From: Sphingobacteriaceae bacterium UBA6709
GTDB lineage: Bacteria > Bacteroidota > Bacteroidia > Sphingobacteriales > Sphingobacteriaceae
NCBI GenBank assembly: GCA_002454425.1
Contig: DKIV01000013.1
Coordinates: 1-45,473 of the forward strand
Length of the DNA stretch: 45,473 nucleotides
Reading direction: 5' to 3'
A model generated the notes under the pieces. That model was not told where the DNA came from. It saw only the letters and a program-made list of their open reading frames with translations, and ran no database searches. Position 1 is the first letter of the stretch; every line of letters begins with the position of its first letter. This document shows, piece by piece, positions 1-6,662 of this stretch. Both the position numbers and the translations under genes were made by a program.

Positions 1-850
1 AGACTCGAACCAGGTAGGTAGCTGGTGGGTTGCAGGCGGGCTGCGAAGAACGCTTAGCCTGAGAATGAAAAAAGATCCCGGGAGCGGCTACGTTTCCGAC
101 ATCTGAGGATGCGGGGGGCGTATGCGCAGGTGGGTTAAGGAAGCATAACCACGAAAAAAATAGCATGCTCAAAGAACATGATTTAACAATTACGCATGAT
201 ACTAATAACGAACTGATAGTTAAACGACTAGATAAATGATCGGGCAGTCGCGAAAAGGCGAAGACAATACTTGTAGTTAAATTGTAAATCCCAATTGGCA
301 GTGTACTTTCAAGCAGGCAAAAGTTTAATCGGCAGGAGAGTTAGCATGAGAGGATGTATCGCCAGAGCATTATCCAAATATCATCAGGATCACGACAGCG
401 AAAACACTGCCGAAAAACGCTATTGAACACTTTCTCCATCGGCTACTCAAACAAGATGATCGTATAAAAGCCAGCATCCTTGAATTTTTAGCTACGTAGA
501 AAGGATTAGAAAATGTGCACACGTTTCAAGAAAATAATTTTCAGCATCCTGGCAATATGAAAACCCAACATCGACCGACTCAAATAAAACTCCCAACCGA
601 GGGCATCTCCTTCTGGACGAGGGAACGCCCCCAGGATATGTGGCAGCAGAATTGCTGTTTTAATCTGAATCGAAAAATCCCAGCGTATAAATAGGCTTAA
701 ATATTAGCACTAGTGCTGAAAACCTAAAAATGGACCCAGATATCAGACCATATTCGGGTTTGAAAACAGTTTTTTTCAAGACAACGCTATCAAAGACCGT
801 TCCTGTTCGATATATTTACCATCATAGGCTGAAAACCCTGACTTTGTTCG
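1..850. other. Left-edge stretch without an intact gene
   Basis: No intact reading frame of convincing quality is present. Roughly the first 150 bases are G-rich, unlike the AT-richer sequence after them, and hold a small stem (GGTTA 133-137 with TAACC 146-150). A perfect 12-bp palindrome, AGCACTAGTGCT, lies at 706-717. A coding-like but startless frame occupies 350-499 and is listed separately. The same frame reopens after its stop as a 45-codon ORF (ATG at 557, stop ending 694) that I do not recognise. The stretch looks like degraded accessory DNA upstream of a polysaccharide cluster. Confidence 0.5.
350..499 (+). pseudogene. Degraded unidentified ORF remnant (49 codons, no start)
   Basis: The frame following a TGA at 347-349 reads 49 codons to a TAG at 497-499. 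Its composition looks coding: mixed hydrophobic and charged residues ending in an amphipathic stretch, HFLHRLLKQDDRIKASILEF. It has no start codon, because a stop precedes it directly. A different, 26-codon frame beginning at ATG 346, with a GGAGAG ribosome-site-like sequence just upstream, overlaps it. I do not recognise the family. It could be the tail of a lost gene of the neighbouring polysaccharide cluster or of a mobile element, or chance. Confidence 0.22.
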
Positions 851-1600
851 ATGGAAAACTTACTAACAGACCGCGCGTTTTGGAAAAAATTCTGGGAATC
901 TAAAACCGGATTAATATTCGAAATCAGCAGAAAATACTACTTCGGCGATCTTCTCGCTCGACTAATAAAGGAAAATGGAATTCGTTCGGCCATTGAACTC
1001 GGCGGATTTCCCGGATATTACGCTACCTACCTGCGCAAATATGAGCGATTGGATACCACCTTGCTCGACTATTTTATTCATGAAGAGATTACACACAAGC
1101 TGTTACGTGCTAACGGGCTTGCTGAAAATGAAATATCCATTATTGAAGCAGACCTTTTTAATTACCGGACTTCAAGGCAATACGACATGGTGCTATCCTT
1201 CGGCCTTATTGAGCATTTTGAAAACACTCGTTCCATCATCGAAACGCACCTTCAGTTTCTAAAGGAAAAGGGCGTATTGTTCATTACACTTCCGAATTTT
1301 ACCGGCGTGAACGGCTGGGTGCAAAAGACTTTTGATAAAGACAACTACTCCAAACATAACATTAAAAGTATGGATCCGGAGATGCTGGCACTAATCTTTC
1401 GCGATTTGGGATTGCAGGACGTTGAATCCTGTTACTACGGCAGATTTTCTGTATGGCTAGAGAACAAATCTCAGAAGTCCTTCTTCGCTCGCACGCTGGT
1501 AAAGACCATTTGGTATGCGGGAAAAATCCTTACGAAGGCAATTCCTTTTGAGAGCAGGCTCTTGTCGCCCTATATCGTTGTCCGAGGTATCAGAAAATAA
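851..1600 (+). CDS. Class I SAM-dependent methyltransferase
   Basis: This 249-residue protein has the layout of a small-molecule, class I (Rossmann-fold) S-adenosylmethionine methyltransferase. The glycine-rich SAM-binding motif I is AIELGGFPGYYA at residues 47-58. An acidic residue ends the next strand (LLDYF, 71-75). The post-motif segment is YDMVLSFGLIEHF (111-123), followed by the strand VLFITLPNF. Such proteins in polysaccharide clusters commonly methylate a sugar or glycan chain end, but the substrate cannot be read from sequence. The C-terminal part has a hydrophobic stretch (VKTIWYAGKILTKAIPF) that may contact the membrane. The start ATG at 851 follows a weak -7-like box (TGACTTTG, 839-846), so the transcript may be nearly leaderless. 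It is separated from the rest of the cluster by a toxin-antitoxin locus and a recombinase remnant. Confidence 0.8.
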   Translation: MENLLTDRAFWKKFWESKTGLIFEISRKYYFGDLLARLIKENGIRSAIELGGFPGYYATYLRKYERLDTTLLDYFIHEEITHKLLRANGLAENEISIIEADLFNYRTSRQYDMVLSFGLIEHFENTRSIIETHLQFLKEKGVLFITLPNFTGVNGWVQKTFDKDNYSKHNIKSMDPEMLALIFRDLGLQDVESCYYGRFSVWLENKSQKSFFARTLVKTIWYAGKILTKAIPFESRLLSPYIVVRGIRK

Positions 1601-1632
1601 GCTGTTAGAGAAATGCGATGAGATAATCTCAG

Positions 1633-1646
1633 ACCTACCTGTAGGT
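1633..1646 (+). terminator. Short hairpin after the methyltransferase (weak terminator)
   Basis: ACCTA and TAGGT pair around a 4-nt loop (CCTG), 33 bases after the methyltransferase stop. The following sequence (TAATATAAG) lacks a real T-run, so this is at best a weak terminator. Confidence 0.3.
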
Positions 1647-1667
1647 TAATATAAGTTTCAGCTAGCT

Positions 1668-1770
1668 TCCGTTCTATGCAACGGAGCCCCGCTACACTCG
1701 CAGTAACTGCCGCGACCCAGCCCAGTATGTGAGCGGGAAAGGAGTCCTACCCTCAAGAGTGGGTTCTCCT
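1668..1770. ncRNA. Candidate structured RNA: three adjacent hairpins
   Basis: Three inverted repeats follow each other with almost no gap. TCCGTT (1668-1673) pairs with AACGGA (1680-1685). CCCGCT-A-CAC (1688-1697) pairs with GTGAGCGGG (1729-1737) with one bulged A. AGGAG (1740-1744) pairs with CTCCT (1766-1770), enclosing an inner ACCC/GGGT stem (1749-1752 with 1761-1764). The block is clearly more GC-rich than its surroundings. It could be a small RNA, a recombination site or an element end. I do not recognise a known RNA family, and neither strand is favoured. Confidence 0.3.
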
Positions 1771-2064
1771 GCACGCGGCCGCAGCATAAGAACTTCGATA
1801 TAAGGGATTCTAAAGGCCAGAATTAAATATTTCGCTGCCATTAAAGTTACTGTTAACCAATCGGACTCCAGAAATCAAAACGGGTTGGATGCATGTATTC
1901 GCATCATTTTATTATCTAAATCAGAAATGGACCATTTTTTGATATTTTTTCCAGATGAGTAATAGATAGCAGCAACTTCAAATGAGGACCAATAATAACG
2001 TGAGTGTCTTTATCGTTAAGTATGAAGAGCGCTTCAGTCCTCTAACATCCATAAATACAATTTG

Positions 2065-2081
2065 TTATCTTTGTAAGATAA
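2065..2081 (+). promoter_or_regulatory. Antitoxin promoter overlapped by a 17-bp palindromic operator
   Basis: The Bacteroidota -7 box TATCTTTG lies at 2066-2073. It sits inside a perfect inverted repeat, TTATCTT-TGT-AAGATAA (2065-2081). The repeat ends four bases before the antitoxin ATG. Type II toxin-antitoxin operons are usually repressed by their own antitoxin binding such palindromes, so this is the likely autoregulatory operator. Confidence 0.6.
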
Positions 2082-2085
2082 TATT

Positions 2086-2301
2086 ATGAAGTCACTAACA
2101 ATAAAAGCAAGTTCTAAAAAGCTTCAAGTAATCAAGATGTATTTAGAGGCTTTTGGAGTAGAAGTTATCGAAAATGATTGTTCTATAAAAGAGAATGTTA
2201 TGTCGCCAACTTTTGAAGCGATGCTTGTTCAGTCGGAAGCTGGTATGGGTACTTTATTAGAGGATGAGGAGGATGTTTCCAATTTCTTTAAATCTATATG
2301 A
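2086..2301 (+). CDS. Antitoxin of a YoeB/RelE-type toxin-antitoxin pair (DUF2683-like)
   Basis: This 71-residue protein begins MKSLTIKASSKKLQVIKMYLEAFGVEVIE and ends in an acidic tail (LLEDEEDVSNFF). This is the pattern of small Bacteroidota antitoxins: a short N-terminal strand-helix segment that could dimerise and bind DNA, then an acidic, flexible C-terminus that wraps the basic toxin. Its stop codon overlaps the toxin start (ATGA, 2298-2301), the usual translational coupling in these operons. A palindrome covering the promoter box supports autoregulation. The reading frame is intact although the toxin next to it is broken. The family call rests mainly on context and general character. Confidence 0.65.
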   Translation: MKSLTIKASSKKLQVIKMYLEAFGVEVIENDCSIKENVMSPTFEAMLVQSEAGMGTLLEDEEDVSNFFKSI

Positions 2302-2580
2302 GTTACAGAATAGAGTTCAAAGAACTCGCCAAAGATCAGCTTAAAAGACATAAAAAAAGCCGGCAATACGGTTTGGCTAGAGAAAATTGAAAATTTAACA
2401 AAGGAATTGATCATCTCGCCGGAATCCGGGACAGGCAATCCAGAGCGATTAAAATATAAAAAAGATGAAATAATCTGGTCTAGGCGAATTAACCAACAGC
2501 ATAGGCTGATTTACAAGATTGACTTTGCAATCACGTTAGTTACCATACTATCGGTTTGGGGGCATTATCGGGATAAATAG
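2298..2580 (+). pseudogene. YoeB/Txe-type mRNA interferase, frameshifted
   Basis: The frame opens at ATG 2298, overlapping the antitoxin stop, and reads 30 codons to a TGA. Deleting one A from the seven-A run at 2352-2358 restores a protein of about 93 residues ending at the TAG at 2578-2580. The restored protein carries the Txe/YoeB signature: GTGNPERLKYK, then IIWSRRINQQHRLIYKI, and a C-terminal WGHY. It therefore retains the equivalents of the conserved Glu, Arg and C-terminal His-Tyr of E. coli YoeB, a ribosome-dependent endoribonuclease. As written the toxin is inactive, leaving the antitoxin intact. Possible causes are a sequencing error in the homopolymer, a real inactivating mutation, or expression through polymerase or ribosome slippage on the A-run. 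Confidence 0.75.
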
Positions 2581-2600
2581 CGCTACTTTTTTATACCTAA

Positions 2601-2801
2601 GCATACGCCCCGCCCTTCAAAAACCTTAAAACCATTCCACCTGATAATACTGTAGTAGTTTGGAAGTTAGATTGTCTAGGAAGATCCCATACCGATTTAA
2701 TTTCCCTGGCCAACGAGTTTAACGCAATGACGGCTGATTTTACCCCGCTGAAAGCCAAAATAGGTACTCATTCGTCAGCTGGAAAATTAATATTTAATTG
2801 A
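2601..2801 (+). pseudogene. Serine recombinase (resolvase/invertase) remnant
   Basis: This startless 66-codon frame begins just after a TAA at 2598-2600. It contains VVVWKLDCLGRSHTDL followed by ISLANEFNAMTADF and SSAGKLIFN. This matches the middle of the catalytic domain of Tn3-resolvase/Hin-type serine recombinases, whose usual text is VVWKLDRLGRS, then LVNEL, then TxxGKLIF. The N-terminus with the catalytic serine and the whole helix-turn-helix C-terminus are missing. The first arginine of the conserved DRLGR motif is a cysteine. It lies 20 bases after the broken toxin gene and ends 5 bases from the glycosyltransferase on the other strand. It marks a lost mobile element or invertible segment. 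Confidence 0.75.
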
Positions 2802-2806
2802 CAGAC

Positions 2807-3559
2807 TCAATCGTTAGTACGTCTATGTTTAAGAAAATATGTTGCCAGGCGAACCGCAATTAAGATGTGATTAAAGAAATTCGGAATGCGTCCGTAATAA
2901 TGATTGAAAATCTGATAGCGCTCTTTAAGACTTTGACGATGGCGTTTTTTCGACATACCGCCTACCAGATATTTAGCCACCAGTCTATGAACATTTACCA
3001 CTTTCCGGGCCTTGGAAAGAGCATTCAGAATCCAGTCAATATCCGCGCTTAACTGATAGATTGGATTATATGATGAACACAGTGCGCGACGGATATAAAT
3101 CGCCTGATGGCTCACACTCATGCCATATCTAAAACTTGAATGCCTTAGCTGTTCCGGCACGCGATGTCTGCGCAAGCCAAGGCTCTGCAGCTGTTCGTTG
3201 ATCATCTCGGTTTCACCGTAATAAATATCTGCATCAGGCGCCGAGGCAAACACTTCTGTTACGGTATCTTTATCGTAGAGTTCATCACCTGAATTCATAA
3301 ACAGGACGTAGTCGCCTGTAGCCAAGGCCAAGCCTTTATTCATGGCATCATAAATTCCGCGGTCCGGCTCCGAAACCAGTACCTGGATCTTGTCCTTATA
3401 CTTTAAGATCTGTTGCACGGTACCATCGGAGGAAGCGCCATCGATCACGAGATATTCGATATTGGAATAGCTTTGAGAAATTACAGAGCAGATTGTACGC
3501 TCGATGTGTTGCACATTGTTAAAAACGACGGTAATGATGCTGAGGCGAGGATTAAACAT
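2807..3559 (-). CDS. Glycosyltransferase family 2
   Basis: This is a GT-A fold transferase of about 250 residues. It begins FNPRLSIITVVFNN, the family's first strand. It has DGASSDGT (nucleotide-binding turn), SEPDRGIYDAMNKGLALATG, and MNSGDEL in the place of the metal-binding DxD. HQAIYIRR and LSADIDWIL follow in the acceptor half. The profile resembles WcaA-like enzymes that add sugars to lipid-linked O-antigen or capsule units, probably at the cytoplasmic membrane. The frame is open to 3643, but that part overlaps the upstream GT4 gene. ATG 3559 lies 4 bases beyond the GT4 stop and begins where the family begins, so I chose it. The C-terminus (HILIAVRLATYFLKHRR) is amphipathic and basic, fitting membrane contact. 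It is co-transcribed with the GT4 gene. Confidence 0.85.
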   Translation of the reverse strand: MFNPRLSIITVVFNNVQHIERTICSVISQSYSNIEYLVIDGASSDGTVQQILKYKDKIQVLVSEPDRGIYDAMNKGLALATGDYVLFMNSGDELYDKDTVTEVFASAPDADIYYGETEMINEQLQSLGLRRHRVPEQLRHSSFRYGMSVSHQAIYIRRALCSSYNPIYQLSADIDWILNALSKARKVVNVHRLVAKYLVGGMSKKRHRQSLKERYQIFNHYYGRIPNFFNHILIAVRLATYFLKHRRTND

Positions 3560-3563
3560 AAAC

Positions 3564-4817
3564 TTATAGCGAGTGGTACAACTGAATATGACGAGAGGCA
3601 ACGATTTCAGGACTGAAATGTCCCAGCGTATATTCGCGGGCATATGCCGATAATGCCGCAGGATCCGGATGATTAAGAATCTTGCCTATAGCCTCCGCTA
3701 GTCCCATGGTATCGTAAAGAGGCGCCATATATCCGTTAGCCTCATGCCGCACCACATCTGACACGCCGCAGGTATCGAATGCAGCAACAGGAGTACCACA
3801 GGCAAGGCTTTCCATAGCGGTATAAGGAAGATTCTCGTCCAGCGAGGAAAGGACAAACACATCGGCGGCGTTATAATACTTCACGAGCAGCTCATCATTT
3901 TTAATGACGCCTGTAAAGCGATATCTCAAAGGCAGCTCTTCATTGAAATCTTCACCTCCGGCACCAAAGAAGCATAGCTCTGTATTGCCGAGGTTAATAT
4001 CTTCGAGTTTTTCAAGATTTCGAATGGTGCTGATAAGCTCGGGCAAACCTTTATGGCGACTGAACTGTGAAGGCATAAATCCGGCAAGGATAAGCTTCTT
4101 ATCAGGATCCAAGCCCAGCTCAACCTTACACCCGCGTTTATCAAGAGGTTTAAAGATGTTCATTTCCAAGCTATTCGGAATAGCTTCCGTACGACGTCCC
4201 GCGCCAAGGCTTGAACGTCGAACCGTCTCCGACATCCAGGTACTAGGCCCCACGAAAGTGATGTTAAGGTCGCGATAGCTGTCGGCTTTACGGCGCCATA
4301 CGCGATGGGAAAGATCGCCGGGTGCAGGATCTATAAGTACCGGACAATTGCCGCAGCTTTCTTTGAACCGCTGGCAATCGTACTTCACATGGCAGCCCCC
4401 GGTTACAGGATTTGAATCATGTAAGGTCCAGACAATTTTCTTATTGAGTGCCGCAAGCTGCTTCAACTGACGGTCAGCCAGATACCCGTGATTTATCCAA
4501 TGGAGATGGACAACATCAGCGTCGCGTACCAAGGGATGTTTATGAATAGGAAACCCAAAACTGTTCAAGGAGAAGGGGACTTCTCTATTTTTCAGAAAGG
4601 GGCGAACAAGAAAACGTTCAGCGAATATATTTGCTACCGCGCGTATTTTGCCCGGCAGATTATGATAGGCGACGGCAGCTCCGGAGCTGGGATTAAAGGA
4701 GTAAAGACTCAATACCGAGGATTCTATACCCGTTTCATTAAGCGCCTTATTCAAACGAAGTGCAGCTCTCCCGGCTCCGCCATTTCCGTCATAAGTATTC
4801 AGGTGTACTACTTTCAC
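3564..4817 (-). CDS. Glycosyltransferase family 4 (GT-B)
   Basis: This 417-residue GT-B retaining glycosyltransferase starts VVHLNTYDGNGGAGRAALRL, the donor-side loop of the family. VVHLHWINHGYL lies in the N-terminal domain. The C-terminal domain has the signature DENLPYTAMESLACGTPV (residues 327-344), which includes the second Glu of the E-x7-E motif that contacts the nucleotide sugar (D327 stands for the first). A cysteine-rich insert (HVKYDCQRFKESCGNCPVL) is typical of the WcaC-like branch. The start is GTG (4815-4817). The -7 box TATATTTG on the minus strand is only a few bases upstream, so the transcript is predicted to be almost leaderless. It heads a two-gene unit with the GT2 gene and is divergent from the GT42/MAF-like gene. 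Confidence 0.88.
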   Translation of the reverse strand: MKVVHLNTYDGNGGAGRAALRLNKALNETGIESSVLSLYSFNPSSGAAVAYHNLPGKIRAVANIFAERFLVRPFLKNREVPFSLNSFGFPIHKHPLVRDADVVHLHWINHGYLADRQLKQLAALNKKIVWTLHDSNPVTGGCHVKYDCQRFKESCGNCPVLIDPAPGDLSHRVWRRKADSYRDLNITFVGPSTWMSETVRRSSLGAGRRTEAIPNSLEMNIFKPLDKRGCKVELGLDPDKKLILAGFMPSQFSRHKGLPELISTIRNLEKLEDINLGNTELCFFGAGGEDFNEELPLRYRFTGVIKNDELLVKYYNAADVFVLSSLDENLPYTAMESLACGTPVAAFDTCGVSDVVRHEANGYMAPLYDTMGLAEAIGKILNHPDPAALSAYAREYTLGHFSPEIVASRHIQLYHSL

Positions 4818-4820
4818 TTA

Positions 4821-4839
4821 GCAAATATACTATATTTGC
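4821..4839. promoter_or_regulatory. Symmetric divergent promoter
   Basis: GCAAATATA-C-TATATTTGC is a perfect 19-bp inverted repeat. Each arm is a TATATTTG -7 box: 4831-4838 on the plus strand and 4822-4829 on the minus strand. They point away from each other toward the GT42/MAF-like gene and the GT4 gene. Clear -33 TTTG elements are not visible on either side. The symmetry also makes the site a candidate operator for one regulator controlling both transcripts. Confidence 0.6.
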
Positions 4840-4843
4840 AATC

Positions 4844-4876
4844 ATGCGTCGGCTGACGCTTTATGCATTATGTTAG
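4844..4876 (+). other. Possible 10-codon leader ORF overlapping the next start
   Basis: ATG at 4844 opens MRRLTLYALC and stops at TAG 4874-4876, in a different frame from the ATG at 4870 of the following gene. It begins about where transcription from the divergent promoter should start. It could couple translation to the downstream gene or be chance. Confidence 0.2.
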
Positions 4877-5754
4877 AATCCGTTTACAAAAAGTCCGCTA
4901 AATTTATCGAGTCCTGCATCGCTGTTTTCATAACTATTCTGAAAATATTGGTACGCTCAAAGTTCGGGTTGAAATTGCCGCAAACAGATAAAAACGAATG
5001 CGCGATCTTAGGAAATGGTCCTTCACTAAAAATCAGTCTTGAAAAGGATATCGACTTTCTGAAGCGCACAGAGCTTTTTTGCGTAAACAATTTTATACAG
5101 GCTGAGGAATTTGAGTTGCTGCGTCCAACGAATTACGTGATCCTTGACAATTACTATTTCGTTTTCGACGGCAAAACGCATAACCCTCCCATTATACGGG
5201 AAACCTTCGAGAAGTTTAAGACAGTGAGCTGGCGTATCAGGGTATATGTTCCTTATCTTGGCAAGAATTCCTATTTTGTAAAGAACCTGCAGCAAGCGAA
5301 TAGTAATATAGAGTTCTGCTATTTCAATTACGTCATTACCAAAGGATTTTCGTGGTTCAGGCATTTCATTTTCCGCAATAACCTGGGTGTTATGCAATGC
5401 GAGAACGTGCTTGGAGCCAGTCTGTTTGTGGCTATAAATTCAGGATACAAACGCGTATTTTTATTTGGCGCCGATCATTCATGGCATGAAGAATACAAGG
5501 TTGAAAACAACCGCGTGATGATAAATGATTATCATTTCTACGATAAAGACCCGGTAAAACCCCTGTTGATGCACGACCATGTTAAAAACAGAAAAATCAC
5601 GATCGCCGATCTTTTTCTCTCTTTGCATAAAGCCTTTCGTTCTTATCTCGTGATACGAGATTATGCGGATACCCGGGGATGCTTAATTTTAAATGCGTCA
5701 GCTAAAAGTTATATCGACAGCTTCGAGCGCGTGGAAATTGGAAAAACCGCATGA
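4870..5754 (+). CDS. GT42/MAF (DUF115)-like putative glycosyltransferase
   Basis: This protein has 294 residues. After a hydrophobic N-terminal segment (FIESCIAVFITILKILV, about residues 12-28) comes ECAILGNGPSLK, a motif shared by Campylobacter Cst-type sialyltransferases (GT42) and the MAF/MptE-like (DUF115) family. NVLGASLFVAINSGYKRVFLFGADHSW corresponds to their second conserved block, in which a small Asp-containing loop follows a hydrophobic strand. A His-rich segment (MHDHVKNRK) and a final strand ending in CLILNAS follow. Members of both families transfer CMP-activated acidic sugars to glycans or flagellin. The next gene is a cytidylyltransferase of the SpsF type, which fits such a role. 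The assignment is by motif and context; the fold is more certain than the substrate. Confidence 0.55.
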   Translation: MLESVYKKSAKFIESCIAVFITILKILVRSKFGLKLPQTDKNECAILGNGPSLKISLEKDIDFLKRTELFCVNNFIQAEEFELLRPTNYVILDNYYFVFDGKTHNPPIIRETFEKFKTVSWRIRVYVPYLGKNSYFVKNLQQANSNIEFCYFNYVITKGFSWFRHFIFRNNLGVMQCENVLGASLFVAINSGYKRVFLFGADHSWHEEYKVENNRVMINDYHFYDKDPVKPLLMHDHVKNRKITIADLFLSLHKAFRSYLVIRDYADTRGCLILNASAKSYIDSFERVEIGKTA

Positions 5755-5788
5755 GAAATGCATCCTTAACCGGCGGGCATTAGTCAGC

Positions 5789-5804
5789 AGGGTTCAGCAA
5801 CCCT
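5789..5804 (+). other. Short perfect hairpin between two cluster genes
   Basis: AGGGTT and AACCCT pair around CAGC. There is no T-run after it, so it is not a clear terminator. It could stabilise or punctuate the transcript. Confidence 0.3.
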
Positions 5805-5870
5805 CAATTAGCGCGATAATTAATTCCGGCTACGCTCAGTAAACTTCAGAGGGCATCTTATATCGACGTG

Positions 5871-6575
5871 ATGGAAAAAATAGGCATTATCACTCAGACA
5901 TATACAAGGACTCCAAATGCTTCTGGAATAATCTTTAGGAAGAGCAAGGAACGTCCGCTGCTGGAATATCACCTCTCCCGGTTAAAACAGACCGGCTTTG
6001 AAACAGCTATCTCGACGAGTATTAACGCGGAGGACGATGAGCTCGCGGAGTATGCGCGAGAGAAGGGAATTCCCTTCCTAAGGAGTGCTGCAGAAGATGC
6101 ACTTGGTCGCTTTCATGCTACAGCTAAGGCCATGGGGTATGATATCCTGGTGCGGGTAAGCCCGACATGTCCGCTCATAGACCCGCATTTGATTAGAAAC
6201 GCAATTGAAAAATATCTGCGGTTCAGCAATCCAAGGCTTTACATCAGCAATACAGTACACCCTAGCTTTGCTGAGGGCTTCGGGTTTGAGATATTCAGCT
6301 TTTTGCTTCTCGATGAGGCTTTTAAGCATGCTAAGGATTTACGAGATAGACAGGAGGTGACTCCTTATATTTTCAGGAATACCTCGGGATTGAACGAATG
6401 CTACCACATCAGACAAGGTGAAGACAACAGCAGGCTGAGAGTAAGCGTAGATCGGCCACACGATGTGGAGCATGTATGCCGACTTATTGAGGATTACAAC
6501 GCCGGAGAGCTCGACTATCACAGCATTGAGCAGCTTTTATTAGGAGACCCAAAGTTGGCAATGTTGACTACCTAA
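5871..6575 (+). CDS. SpsF-like cytidylyltransferase with altered nucleotide loop
   Basis: The protein of about 234 residues follows the SpsF (COG1861)/CMP-Kdo synthetase pattern. It begins KIGIITQ. LLEYHLSRLK, INAEDDELAEYAREKGIPFLR and a segment like EDALGRFHATAKAMGYDILVRVSPTCPLIDP (residues about 70-100) match the family well. C-terminal RLRVSVDRPHDVEHVCRLIE is also typical. The odd part is the N-terminal nucleotide-binding loop. Family members usually have QARMGSTRLPGKVL, but here it reads QTYTRTPNASGIIFRK, so only the TR and P positions are kept. The enzyme may use another nucleotide, be divergent, or be inactive. ATG 5871 was chosen over the GTG codon directly before it. It lies between the putative acidic-sugar transferase and the flippase, suggesting one sugar-activation, transfer and export unit. 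Confidence 0.7.
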   Translation: MEKIGIITQTYTRTPNASGIIFRKSKERPLLEYHLSRLKQTGFETAISTSINAEDDELAEYAREKGIPFLRSAAEDALGRFHATAKAMGYDILVRVSPTCPLIDPHLIRNAIEKYLRFSNPRLYISNTVHPSFAEGFGFEIFSFLLLDEAFKHAKDLRDRQEVTPYIFRNTSGLNECYHIRQGEDNSRLRVSVDRPHDVEHVCRLIEDYNAGELDYHSIEQLLLGDPKLAMLTT

Positions 6576-6662
6576 GCAGGATTTTTCTGGACGGAGAACA
6601 AGGATAACAAGCAATGATGAATATAAAGCCAACAATTCTTTATTTTGGGGGAATATTTAGTT

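Larger units (their letters stand above)
1601..2064. other. Intergenic stretch with hairpin cluster
   Basis: No gene is apparent in this roughly 460-nt stretch between the methyltransferase and the antitoxin. Its first half contains several strong inverted repeats (1633-1646, 1668-1685, 1688-1737, 1740-1770) in a GC-rich block that ends with GCGGCCGC near 1780. The second half (1800-2060) is AT-rich and I see nothing in it apart from the antitoxin promoter at its end. Confidence 0.5.

Noticed and set aside
1..30. TTCGAGT-like tRNA T-loop motif on the minus strand at the window edge
   Set aside because: The bases upstream of it on the minus strand do not form a T-stem, anticodon arm or D arm of normal spacing, so a tRNA is not supported.
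3560..3643. Longer N-terminus of the GT2 gene
   Set aside because: It would overlap the GT4 gene by 80 bases and precede the family's conserved first strand; ATG 3559 fits spacing and family start.
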